Origin: Streptosporangium sp. NBC_01495
GTDB taxonomy: Bacteria; Actinomycetota; Actinomycetes; Streptosporangiales; Streptosporangiaceae
Direction of reading: 5' to 3'
NCBI RefSeq assembly: GCF_036250735.1
Contig: NZ_CP109430.1
Span: 434,001-498,000 of the forward strand
DNA: 64,000 nucleotides
Positions 34,248 to 42,767 of this stretch are shown here, in pieces (position 1 is the stretch's first letter; each line of letters begins with the position of its first letter). Below the pieces are notes generated by a model. It was not told where the DNA came from and did not search any database. It saw only the letters and a list, made by a program, of their open reading frames with translations. Made by a program: the position numbers and the translations under genes.

Positions 34248-36335
34248 GTGGCACAACCAGATCCCCGCCGCATCAACATCGGCCGCAGGACCTTCGGCAT
34301 CGGGGTCGCCGCGGCGTCACTGGCCACCGCGCTCGGCACGGCCTCACCCGCGAGCGCGGCGCCCCCCTGGCGGCCGCGGAATCCCTTCGACGAGACCACG
34401 CTGTGGGACAACACCGTGGACCCGCTGGAGAGTTACCACGTCCACGGGCTGGCCGTGCTGCCGGACGACACCATTCTCGTCGCCACCGAAGGACGGCACG
34501 AGGTGTGCGACGCGGGCCCCCGTGACCTGGTGATGCGTCGCAGCAATGACGGCGGCGACACCTGGGAGCCGACGCAGACGCTGGTCGCCTCGGTCGACGG
34601 CCAGTCGTGGGGCAACCCGACGTTCGTCGTCGACCGGGTCACCGGCGGGATCTTCCTGTTCTACATGCTGTCCATCCTGCTGCCGGAGAACACCGGCTGC
34701 TCCGGCGACATCGGCGACCTCTACATGATCTCCAGCGCCGACGGCGGCCGGACCTGGAGCGAGCCGCGTGAGATGTCCGGCCTGTTCGACCACTTCCCCT
34801 ACGACTGGGCGCTGCACGGCCCCGGCCCCGGCCACGGCATCCAGCTGGACAACGGCCGGCTGCTGCTCAACTGCTCCCACCGTCGGGTGATCATGGGCAA
34901 CACCGTCGAGCAGCGGTACTACGGCGTGGCGTCGATCTACAGCGACGACCACGGCGAGACCTGGCAGACGACCGCGGAGGTGCCGGTCTCCGTGGCCTAC
35001 CCGATCAACGAGGCCAGGGTGGTCCAACGATCCGACGGCACGGTGCTGGTCAACGGCCGCGCCGCGGCGGGCGGTAACCGGCAGCGGATCGTGTCGGTCA
35101 GCGCCGACCGCGGGCTGACCTGGTCACCGCCGCGCCTGGACGGGTCCACCGGTACGTTCAACGCCGTGGACGCGAGCCTGCTGCGCTACACCGGCGGACC
35201 GGGCGCGTCCGAACCGAGCCGGGTGTTGTTCAGCCGCCCCGACTCGCCGGTGCGTACCAACATGACCGTCTCGATCAGCTACGACGAGGCGCACTCGTTC
35301 CGCTACAGCCGGGTGATCAATGAGGGCCGGTCGTACTACTCCGAGCTGGCCCGGCTCTCCGACGGTACGATCCTGCTGGTCTACGGCTGCGACGGCGACA
35401 ACCCGAGCTTCCCGCGCCGGGTGGTCCTCTGCCGTTTCACCCTCGAATGGCTGACCGACGGCCGGGACTACCTGCGCACCGGCCCCCGCTACAACGAACG
35501 CCTCGTCGACCTCTCGACCGGCGCACAGGCCACCGGCGGCACCGTGTCGACGGTCGCGGATCCGGTGGCACGAGGGGGAAACCGGGCGGTGTTCACCTCG
35601 AACCAGACCGGCGCCCACGTCGAGTACACGGTGAACGTCCCGACGACGGAGTCCTACGAACTGCTGCTTCGCTACTTCCGGGTCGCCGCCGGCGGTCTGG
35701 TCACCGTCACGGTCGACGGTCGCCGGGTCCCGAACGCGGTGCTGGACACCACGGCGGACCGGGCCGACGGCTACGACGTCGCGCAACTCGGCGCCGTCCA
35801 GCTGAAGGCCGGCCAGCACAAGATCCGGTTCACCGCGTCCGGGGTGGGTCGCGGGGGCGGCAGGCTGGTCTCGCTGGACACGCTGAGCCTGATCGACGCG
35901 CCGTCGCAGGCCGACGTGCGCGGCGAGGTGGTGGTCGACAACGACGAACTCGGCTACGAGGTGGTCAGCGGCGTCTGGTCGGCGGCAACGGGCGTGGCCG
36001 GCTACCGGGGCGGTAACTACCGCTCGGCGCCCGCCGGCACGGGCGAGCGGGTCGTCCGGTGGCGGCCGGTGGTGCCGCACGACGGCGACTACGAGGTTCA
36101 GGTCTCGTACACCGCGCACGAGAACCGCGCGAGCAACGCGCCCTTCACCATCGTCCACGCGGGCGGGACCAGCGTGGTACGGATCGATCAGCGCAAGCCC
36201 GGGACGACGGAGCCGCGCGGCGGCTCCTGGGTGTCGCTCGGTAAGTACCGGATGACCGCGGGGCCGGCCAGGATCGAGCTGAGCAACGCCGCCAACGGAT
36301 TCGTCATCGCCGACGCCGTCCGGCTGCTCCCCTGA
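34248..36335 (+). CDS. Secreted sialidase-fold (BNR) hydrolase or lyase with golvesin-like C-terminus
   Basis: A 695-residue protein exported by a Tat signal (GRRTFGIGVAAA, cleavage near ASA). The six-bladed propeller shows four Asp-boxes: SNDGGDTWE, SADGGRTWS, SDDHGETWQ and SADRGLTWS. The usual FRIP motif, which gives the first arginine of the sialidase triad, is replaced by YHVHGLAVLPDDTILVATEGR-type sequence (HVH in place of RIP). Classical sialidase chemistry is therefore doubtful. Residues 415-545 and 560-695 are two beta-sandwich, golvesin/carbohydrate-binding-like modules. GTG 34248 has GGAGG 7 bases upstream. As last gene of the operon it would liberate the sugar that the importer takes up. 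Confidence 0.75.
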   Translation: MAQPDPRRINIGRRTFGIGVAAASLATALGTASPASAAPPWRPRNPFDETTLWDNTVDPLESYHVHGLAVLPDDTILVATEGRHEVCDAGPRDLVMRRSNDGGDTWEPTQTLVASVDGQSWGNPTFVVDRVTGGIFLFYMLSILLPENTGCSGDIGDLYMISSADGGRTWSEPREMSGLFDHFPYDWALHGPGPGHGIQLDNGRLLLNCSHRRVIMGNTVEQRYYGVASIYSDDHGETWQTTAEVPVSVAYPINEARVVQRSDGTVLVNGRAAAGGNRQRIVSVSADRGLTWSPPRLDGSTGTFNAVDASLLRYTGGPGASEPSRVLFSRPDSPVRTNMTVSISYDEAHSFRYSRVINEGRSYYSELARLSDGTILLVYGCDGDNPSFPRRVVLCRFTLEWLTDGRDYLRTGPRYNERLVDLSTGAQATGGTVSTVADPVARGGNRAVFTSNQTGAHVEYTVNVPTTESYELLLRYFRVAAGGLVTVTVDGRRVPNAVLDTTADRADGYDVAQLGAVQLKAGQHKIRFTASGVGRGGGRLVSLDTLSLIDAPSQADVRGEVVVDNDELGYEVVSGVWSAATGVAGYRGGNYRSAPAGTGERVVRWRPVVPHDGDYEVQVSYTAHENRASNAPFTIVHAGGTSVVRIDQRKPGTTEPRGGSWVSLGKYRMTAGPARIELSNAANGFVIADAVRLLP

Positions 36336-36679
36336 GCACGCGGCGACCGAGCACGCGGCGACGGCCTGCCGGCGACCTGGACGCGGGCGACGCGCCACGG
36401 CCCGAGCCCGGTCGGCCGCGCCGGGTCGTCCGGGTCGTCCGGGTCGGCCGGGTCGTTCAGGCGGTCGCGGCGGTCAGGTGAGGAACGTCCCGCCGCCACC
36501 CGGGGGCGGCGGGACGTGACGGACGCCGCCAGAACTCTCACAGCGCCCCCGACCCGCCGTCCTGTCCTTGACCACCCCGGTCTGGAGTCGGTCTTCCCGC
36601 TCCGTGCATGCCGTCCGCGGGATCGCGGCCGGCCGGAGAAGCGCGGCGAGTACGGCAGGTGAGGCGGCTGGAGCGGGCG
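36336..36679. other. Intergenic region between convergent genes
   Basis: It contains a short direct repeat GAGCACGCGGCGACC (around 36336-36365), several GGGTCGTCC units (36420-36460) and one clear terminator. No gene is supported. Confidence 0.4.
36485..36517. terminator. Terminator closing the 23.3-36.3 kb operon
   Basis: A perfect 13-bp stem (36485-36497 / 36505-36517) with a 7-nt loop between convergent genes; it may serve both strands. Confidence 0.75.
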
Positions 36680-37279
36680 TTACCGGCGGTCGGGGCATGA
36701 ACGGAGCTCGTACAGGATCAGCTCACGGATCTCGTCCGGTAGTCCCTCATGCGTGGCCAGTCGCGCCAGAGCGGCGCGGCTCTCGGGCACGGCCTTGGTG
36801 CGGCAGAGCGCCCCCACGCCCTTCTCGCCGGCCATCCCCCGTCGCACATACAGCTCCGCGAGGTCCATGAGCCAGGGGGTGAGCGCCTTTTCGTCATCGA
36901 CCATGAGGCCGCACCAGTACAGGGTCTGCTCGGCGATCCAGGCGATGACGCGCCGGGTCCAGATCTCCTCGAAGTCCGTGGTGTCGATGCTCCGGCGGGC
37001 GCACTCGGCCTTGGCATCGGCCATGCGCTCGGCGGTGACGTGCCGGGCGTACGGCATGCGTTCGCGCAGAATGGTCCGGATCCCGAGCCACTCGGGGCGG
37101 TCGTCGTCCCGGTACTCGTAGACGATCGGCTGCTCCGGGGGCTCGGGCGAGGCGAGCGCGACCGGGGGCAGGCACGCTTCGAGCACGGCCCGCGCGTAGG
37201 TCAGATTCTCCTCGCTCTCCTCTGTCTCCGGTGGCCAGATGAAACCGAAGTCCCAGGAGAACGGGTAGGCCCGAACCAC
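36680..37279 (-). CDS. Hypothetical protein of unknown family
   Basis: A 199-residue soluble protein from GTG 37279. It is acidic at the N-terminus (PPETEESEENLTYAR), helical throughout, with WIAEQTLYWCGLMVDDEKALTPW in the middle. No signal, membrane segment or catalytic motif is seen. It starts 46 bases after the ROK gene ends on the same strand, so the two might share a transcript. I do not recognise it. Confidence 0.6.
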   Translation of the reverse strand: MVRAYPFSWDFGFIWPPETEESEENLTYARAVLEACLPPVALASPEPPEQPIVYEYRDDDRPEWLGIRTILRERMPYARHVTAERMADAKAECARRSIDTTDFEEIWTRRVIAWIAEQTLYWCGLMVDDEKALTPWLMDLAELYVRRGMAGEKGVGALCRTKAVPESRAALARLATHEGLPDEIRELILYELRSCPDRR

Positions 37280-37324
37280 GTCCGGCAGCAGTGGCGTTTC
37301 GTTCGAGATCAGGTGACTCCCCGT

Positions 37325-38554
37325 CTACGCCTGTGGCGCGGCGACCTGTGGCCCGTGGCCGGGCGCGACGGATCCCTGCAGCACGAGGGCCGCCCCGCCG
37401 ATGGCCGCGGCGTCGCGGGGGTTGCTCGACAGGTCGACCTCCACCGTGTGCACCGCCCGTGAGAAGGCCCGCTCCGCGAGGCGGCGGCGGATCTCGCTCA
37501 CGTAGAGCGAACCGGCGATGGCGAAGCCCGGCCCCGCGAGCACGAGCGTGTCGAGGTCCCAGAGGTTGGCGAGCGTCAGGGCGCCGTCGGCGAGGAGCAG
37601 GGCCGACTCGTCGACCAGCGCGCGGGCCTGTCCGTCGCCGTAGATCGCCGCACGGGCGAGGACGTCGAACGCCCGCGCGTCCGGGTCGTCGGGACGGATC
37701 CCCAGGCGGCCCGCCAGGTCCGGGGTGGACCGGGCACGCTCGACGAGCGCGGAGGGCGCGGCGTACAGCTCGAGGCAGCCCCGGCCGCCGCAGCGGCACC
37801 GCTCACCGTCGCGGAGCACCGAGACGTGCCCGATCTCGCCCGCGTTGGAGCTGGCGCCGCGATGGAGGGCGCCGTCGAGGACGACCCCCGAGCCGATTCC
37901 CGAGTTCATGTAGAGGCATCCGAAGGTCCGCTCCCGCGAGACCTGCCGCCCCCAGAACTCGCCCACGGCGGCTGCGGCGGCGTCGCTGTCGACGAGCACC
38001 GGCACGCCCAGCCTGAGGGTCAGGGCCTGGCCGAGGTCGAGGTCGGCCCACCGCTCCAGCCCCGGGAGCGCGAGGAACCTGCCCCGTGCCACGTCGACCG
38101 GACCCGGGCCGACGACGGCCAGCCCCGCGACGCTCTGCGGCGACAGGCCCAGCCCCTGCGTGACGTCGTTGTAGAGCGCGGCCAGCTGGGCCACGATGTC
38201 CTCCGGCCCCTCGGCGGGAGTCACGGAGACGAGCTCGCGCCCGATCGTGCCGCCACGCGTGTCCGTCACGACGCACGTGATGGTGTCGGCCCCGACGCGG
38301 ATCCCGACGCCGTATGCTGATCGGGAGTTGATCACGAGCAGGGTCCGTGGCTTGCCCCCGGTCGCGACCGTGGCGCCGGTCTCGCGCACGACGCCGTCGT
38401 CGATCAGGCGCCGGACGATGTTGGAGATCGTCGGCTGGGTCAACCTGGTCGCCTCGACGAGCTCCACCCGGCTGATCGGCCCGGAGGACCGGATGAGGTC
38501 GACGACGAGCGCACGGCTCCCGGGCCCTGCGGCCGCGGACTCTCGTCGGGCCAC
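37325..38554 (-). CDS. ROK-family transcriptional repressor
   Basis: About 409 residues. It has an N-terminal winged HTH (SRVELVEATRLTQPTISNIV, with RRLIDDGVV), a ROK sugar-kinase-like domain with GIGSGVVLDGALHRGASSNA, and the zinc-binding HVSVLRDGERCRCGGRGCLE (about 250-270). It is divergent from the LacI-like sensor and the family-1 sugar importer, which it probably represses. GTG 38554 has GAGAGG upstream at good spacing; TTG 38560 is the alternative start. The motif of an intact sugar kinase (DxGGT) is degenerate, as expected for a regulator. Confidence 0.88.
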   Translation of the reverse strand: MARRESAAAGPGSRALVVDLIRSSGPISRVELVEATRLTQPTISNIVRRLIDDGVVRETGATVATGGKPRTLLVINSRSAYGVGIRVGADTITCVVTDTRGGTIGRELVSVTPAEGPEDIVAQLAALYNDVTQGLGLSPQSVAGLAVVGPGPVDVARGRFLALPGLERWADLDLGQALTLRLGVPVLVDSDAAAAAVGEFWGRQVSRERTFGCLYMNSGIGSGVVLDGALHRGASSNAGEIGHVSVLRDGERCRCGGRGCLELYAAPSALVERARSTPDLAGRLGIRPDDPDARAFDVLARAAIYGDGQARALVDESALLLADGALTLANLWDLDTLVLAGPGFAIAGSLYVSEIRRRLAERAFSRAVHTVEVDLSSNPRDAAAIGGAALVLQGSVAPGHGPQVAAPQA

Positions 38555-38650
38555 GCTCAACCGCCTCTCGCCCCGGCCGTAGGTACGGCGGCACTACGTT
38601 ACAGGGCACGAGGTTAGTTCACGCAGGCAGCGCACGAGGGAGGGGCACCG

Positions 38651-39514
38651 ATGGTCGCGGCATGGACGGGCACGGAGACACGTCCGCGGACGGGCGCGCC
38701 GGTGGGTCTCGCCCTCGTACGCGACGCCGAGGTCCTCGGCGCCGAGCCGTTCTTCCACGAGTTCATCGCGGGCATGGAGCGGGTCCTCGTCCCGCTGGGT
38801 GTGCCCGTGCTCCTCCAGGTGGTCGCCACCGTCCAGCAGGCGAGCGACCGGATGCGCGCGTGGGCGGCCCAGGGGCAGGTGCAGGGGGTGATCCTGATCG
38901 ACCTGCTTCCCGGCGACGAGCGGGTCGCGCTCGTCGGCGAGCTGGGCATGCCGGCCGTGGTCATCGGCGACCCGGTCACCGCCGGGGGGTTGCCGGCGGT
39001 GTGGACGCAGGACGAGGTGGCCATGCGCGACGTCGTCGCCTCGCTGGTCGCGGGCGGGCACACGCATCTCGGCCATGTCGCCGGGCCTGCGGAGATGGCG
39101 CACACGATCATCCGCCGCCGCACGTTCCACGCCGTCGCGTCGGAACACGGCGTGCGTACGACGACGTTCGACGGCGACTACTCCGAGGCGGCCGGGGTGC
39201 GTGCCGTCACCGCCCTCGCGGGGATCGACGACCGGCCGACGGCGCTGGTCTTCGACAACGACGTCATGGCGCTCGGCGCGCTCCACGAGGCGCGCCGTCT
39301 CGGTCTGGGGGTCCCCTCCGACCTGTCCCTGGTGGCGTGGGACGATTCTGCTCTCTGCCAGCTCGCGGAGCCGCCGCTCAGCGCCGTCAGCCATGACGTG
39401 CAGGCACTCGGTGAGCTGGTCGGCGACATCGTGGCCGAGGTTCTCGCGGGGGTGACGCCGCGTGTGATCACGGCCGCGCCGGCGACGCTCGTCGTCCGCG
39501 GCTCGAGCATTTAA
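38651..39514 (+). CDS. LacI/periplasmic-binding-like sensor protein lacking a DNA-binding domain
   Basis: A 287-residue protein that starts directly in the LacI-type sensor fold: GAPVGLALVRDAEVLGAEPF, FHEFIAGMERVL, VASLVAGGHTHLGHVAGP and LGVPSDLSLVAWDDS. The roughly 60-residue HTH and hinge of LacI proteins are missing. Only 96 bp separate it from the divergent ROK gene, so no HTH can be hidden there. A GGGAGG RBS precedes ATG 38651, so it looks like an intact gene. It has no signal peptide, so it is not a secreted binding protein. It may work as a ligand-sensing partner of another regulator, or be decayed. Confidence 0.75.
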   Translation: MVAAWTGTETRPRTGAPVGLALVRDAEVLGAEPFFHEFIAGMERVLVPLGVPVLLQVVATVQQASDRMRAWAAQGQVQGVILIDLLPGDERVALVGELGMPAVVIGDPVTAGGLPAVWTQDEVAMRDVVASLVAGGHTHLGHVAGPAEMAHTIIRRRTFHAVASEHGVRTTTFDGDYSEAAGVRAVTALAGIDDRPTALVFDNDVMALGALHEARRLGLGVPSDLSLVAWDDSALCQLAEPPLSAVSHDVQALGELVGDIVAEVLAGVTPRVITAAPATLVVRGSSI

Positions 39515-39515
39515 T

Positions 39516-39540
39516 AGATTACTAATCTTTCTTATTGACT
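39516..39540 (+). promoter_or_regulatory. Operator and -35 element upstream of sugar-importer operon
   Basis: AGATTA-C-TAATCT (39516-39528) is a perfect 6-1-6 dyad in a short AT-rich stretch, just before TTGACT (39535-39540). It is the likely binding site for the ROK repressor upstream of the binding-protein gene. No strict -10 was found. Confidence 0.5.
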
Positions 39541-39663
39541 TTCGGACTTCATGTCCTGCACGCTGTGGTGCGAGCAGCCTCCGCAATCTCCACGCAACCC
39601 ACGAGTAACTCCCGGGACACACGCTTCCCGACCACCCCCCGGAACATGAGCAAAGGAAGCCCC

Positions 39664-40983
39664 ATGCACCGCACCACGCCTCGGGCCATACGCGGGGTGG
39701 CCGCGTTCGCCGCCGGAGCCCTACTTCTCTCCCTCGCCGCCTGCGGCTCCGACGAACCGGCGGCGGGCCCGGCGCCCGCGGCGAGCGACGGCGGTTCCAT
39801 CGACGTCGTCACCCGCTGGACGGCGGGCAACTCGGCCGCCGCGGCCCAGAAGCGCGTCTTCGACGCGTTCACCGCGGAGACGGGCATCAAGATCAACCTC
39901 ACCGAGGGCCTCGAGGCCATCGACGACCAGGTGGAGACCGCCGTGGCGGCGGGCAAGTCCCCCGACCTGGTGATCGTCAACCTGTTCGACAAGACGGTGG
40001 GCTGGCTGGACGCGGGCGTCACGGTCCCCGTCGACCAGTACGTCAAGGACTGGGGCCTCGCCGACAAGATGAAGCCGCAGGCCCTCGACGAGTGGCGGGT
40101 CGGCGGCGTCGCCGGCGGCCAGATCCAGGGCCTGCCGTTCTCCGGGTTCAGCTGGCCGTTCTGGTACAACACCGAGCTGCTGACCAAGGCCGGCGTCGCG
40201 GAGGTCCCGAAGACCACCGACGAGCTCATCGCCGCCGCCAAGAAGCTGCGCGCCGCGGGCGTCGGGCCCGTCGCCGTCGGCGGCAACGACTGGAGCGGGC
40301 AGAAGCTCTTCTACCAGATCGCGCAGTCGTTCACCGACGCCGCGACGATGCAGAAGGTCATGAAGGAGGGCGGCTACTGCGCGACGCCGTCGGTCGTGAA
40401 CGGCATCAAGCTCTTCACCGACCTGCGCGACGCCAAGGTGTTCGTCGACAACGTCGCAGGCCTCAGCGCCGACGACATGTACGCCTCCTACTACTCCGGC
40501 AAGGCAGCGATCATGTCCGCGGGCTCGTGGGCGTACACGGAGTCGAAGGCCTCGGGCACCGGGATCGAGACGCGCACGGCCCTCGGCGGCTTCCCCGTCC
40601 CGGACGGCTCGGCCTACCCCAAGCCGACGGCCTACCAGGGCTTCACCGGCGTCGGATTCATGATCACGAAGCAGGGCGCCGAGCCCGACAAGCTCGACAA
40701 GGTCCGTCAGCTCGTGACGAAGTTCTACGACCAGCCGACCGTCGGCGACTTCGTCAAGGACGCCAGCATCCTGCCCCCGGTCACCGGCGACTTCGCCTCG
40801 TCCGCGACCGACCCGCTGCTGAAGGCCTCGCTCGGCCTCGACGCCGAGGTCGACTACGCGGTCCTGCCCGACGTCTGGATCGGCTCCGCGTCCGACCCGA
40901 TCACCCAGGTCCTGACCGGAGCCTACGGCGAGGCGACCCCGCAGGAGATCTGCGCGAGCCTCGACACCGCCACCAAGGGCTGA
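39664..40983 (+). CDS. Family-1 sugar-binding lipoprotein
   Basis: A 439-residue lipoprotein. The signal sequence is VAAFAAGALLLSLAACGS (lipobox LAAC). The family-1 binding core has DVVTRWTAGNSAAAAQKRVF, PDLVIVNLFDKTVGWLDAG and WPFWYNTELLTKAGV. ATG 39664 has AAGGAAG upstream; ATG 39646 would add 6 residues. It supplies the two permeases downstream. The locus encodes beta-mannosidase and fucosidase-like enzymes, so a mannose- or fucose-containing oligosaccharide is the likely ligand (inference). Confidence 0.9.
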   Translation: MHRTTPRAIRGVAAFAAGALLLSLAACGSDEPAAGPAPAASDGGSIDVVTRWTAGNSAAAAQKRVFDAFTAETGIKINLTEGLEAIDDQVETAVAAGKSPDLVIVNLFDKTVGWLDAGVTVPVDQYVKDWGLADKMKPQALDEWRVGGVAGGQIQGLPFSGFSWPFWYNTELLTKAGVAEVPKTTDELIAAAKKLRAAGVGPVAVGGNDWSGQKLFYQIAQSFTDAATMQKVMKEGGYCATPSVVNGIKLFTDLRDAKVFVDNVAGLSADDMYASYYSGKAAIMSAGSWAYTESKASGTGIETRTALGGFPVPDGSAYPKPTAYQGFTGVGFMITKQGAEPDKLDKVRQLVTKFYDQPTVGDFVKDASILPPVTGDFASSATDPLLKASLGLDAEVDYAVLPDVWIGSASDPITQVLTGAYGEATPQEICASLDTATKG

Positions 40984-41046
40984 GGTCCGATCGCCGAGTG
41001 GGGCCGCCGCACGCGGCGGCCCCGCCCTGCCCGAAGGAAACGCACG

Positions 41047-41940
41047 ATGTCACTGACCAGCCCCCGCGTGCGGTCGCCCCGGGTCCTCTGGCTGACCACC
41101 CCGTCTCTCGTGTGGTTCGCCGTCTTCTCGGTCGGCCCGCTCGCCGCCATGTTCGTCATCGCCACGCTGCGGTGGAAGGGGCTGCTGTACGAGCCCACGT
41201 ACGTCGGCCTGGAGAACATCGGACGCGTCCTCGCCGACCCGACGTTCCACGCCGCGGTGCGCAACAGCGTGATCCAGGTCGCCATCGCGATCCCGGTGAT
41301 GATCCCGCTGGCCTTCATGCTCGGCTACCACCTCACCACCAAGCCGCGCGGCTACCGGATCCTGTCGGTGCTCTACTTCTCGCCGGGCCTCATCTCGATC
41401 TCCATGACCGGGATGATCTTCTACGGGGTGCTGTCCCCGAACGGCGGGGTCAACGGCCTGCTGCGCGGCATCGGCCTCGACTCCTGGGCCACCGCCTGGC
41501 TCGCCGACCCGAGCACCGCGCTGCCGAGCCTCATCGCGATCGACCTCTGGCGTGGCATCGGCTGGACCGCGGTGTTGTTCTCCGCCCGCCTGGCGAGCCT
41601 GCCGGCCGAGGTGATCGAGGCGGCCCAGATCGACGGCGCCGGACGGCTGCGCATCATGTGGCGGATCGCCTTCCCGATGGTCAAGGACTACGTCCGCACG
41701 CTGGCGATGTTGCAGTTCCTCTGGACGCTGTTCACCTCGGCCGCCCTGATCCTCCTGCTCACCAAGGGCGGGCCCGGCACCTCGTCGACCACGTTGTCGT
41801 ACCTGGTCTACGCCAAGGCCTTCTCCCAGCGGGACCTCGGCTACAGCCAGGTGGTCGGCGTCGCGCTGCTCCTTCTCGGCGTCGCCGGGATGTTTCTCAT
41901 CCGCGCGCTGCTGCGCGGCTCGGAGGAGGACTCCCGATGA
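41047..41940 (+). CDS. Sugar ABC permease, MalF/UgpA type
   Basis: A 297-residue membrane protein with six predicted helices and the EAA loop [24 protein letters not shown] (about 193-216). It pairs with the next gene (ATGA overlap). No ATPase gene is present in this locus. Confidence 0.92.
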   Translation: MSLTSPRVRSPRVLWLTTPSLVWFAVFSVGPLAAMFVIATLRWKGLLYEPTYVGLENIGRVLADPTFHAAVRNSVIQVAIAIPVMIPLAFMLGYHLTTKPRGYRILSVLYFSPGLISISMTGMIFYGVLSPNGGVNGLLRGIGLDSWATAWLADPSTALPSLIAIDLWRGIGWTAVLFSARLASLPAEVIEAAQIDGAGRLRIMWRIAFPMVKDYVRTLAMLQFLWTLFTSAALILLLTKGGPGTSSTTLSYLVYAKAFSQRDLGYSQVVGVALLLLGVAGMFLIRALLRGSEEDSR

Positions 41941-42767
41941 GCGAGCCACGCCGCACCCGCACCCCTCTGGCGACGGTCCTGTCCTGGTCGTACGCGCTGG
42001 TCCTGGGGGCCCCGCTGTACTACCTCGCGATCAGCGCCCTGAAGTCCAACATCGAGATCTTCACCCGGCCGTTCGCGCTGCCGGCGAACTGGTTGTGGGA
42101 GAACTTCGGCACCGCCTGGCAGACCGCCGACCTGGGGCGCGCCCTGCTCAACTCCGTCCTCGTCTCGTTCGTGGCCGTCGCGTTGACACTGGGTCTCGCG
42201 GTGCCCGCGGCGTACGCGCTGGCCCGGACGGACAACCGGCTCGCCCGCGTGATCACGGGCACGTTCTCCGCCGGGTTCCTCATCCCGCCGTTCGCCGCGC
42301 TGATCCCCACGGTGGTCCTGGCGATCGAGATGGGGCTCTACGGCACCCGCGAGTTCCAGATGCTGTTCCTGCCCGCGAGCGCGCTTCCGCTGTCCGTGCT
42401 CCTCCTCACGCAGTTCATGCGCACGGTGCCGCAGGCACTGGTGGAATCGGCCGCCCTCGACGGCGCCGGGCACTGGCGGCTGCTGACCCAGGTCTTCGTG
42501 CCCATCGCGATGCCCGGCGTCGTCAGCGTGACGATCCTGCAGATCCTCACCTTCTGGAACGAGTACCTGTTCTCACTGACCATCACCGGCACCAGCCCGG
42601 ACGTGCGGACGGTCCAGGTCGCCCTGCCGACGCTCGTCTCCGACGCGACCAACCTCGGCGTTCTCGCCGCCGGCACCGTGCTCACCGTCCTGCCGGTGTA
42701 CGTCGTCTATTCGATCATGAACCGTCGTATGCAAGAAGCACTCACCGCAGGGGCAGTCAAGGGATGA
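41937..42767 (+). CDS. Sugar ABC permease, MalG/UgpE type
   Basis: A 276-residue membrane protein with EAA loop [20 protein letters not shown] (about 164) and the typical MalG end. ATG 41937 and the stop both overlap neighbours by ATGA. The transporter probably uses a shared MsiK-like ATPase encoded elsewhere, as is common in actinomycetes. Confidence 0.92.
   Translation: MSEPRRTRTPLATVLSWSYALVLGAPLYYLAISALKSNIEIFTRPFALPANWLWENFGTAWQTADLGRALLNSVLVSFVAVALTLGLAVPAAYALARTDNRLARVITGTFSAGFLIPPFAALIPTVVLAIEMGLYGTREFQMLFLPASALPLSVLLLTQFMRTVPQALVESAALDGAGHWRLLTQVFVPIAMPGVVSVTILQILTFWNEYLFSLTITGTSPDVRTVQVALPTLVSDATNLGVLAAGTVLTVLPVYVVYSIMNRRMQEALTAGAVKG

Noticed and set aside
34248-36335. Firm call as exo-alpha-sialidase (nanH)
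   Set aside because: The fold and Asp-boxes fit, but the FRIP arginine is missing, so the name would overstate the evidence.
36411-36470. GGGTCGTCC tandem repeats as a CRISPR-like or iteron array
   Set aside because: Units are 9 bp, imperfect and contiguous with no spacers or replication gene nearby; a simple GC-rich repeat.
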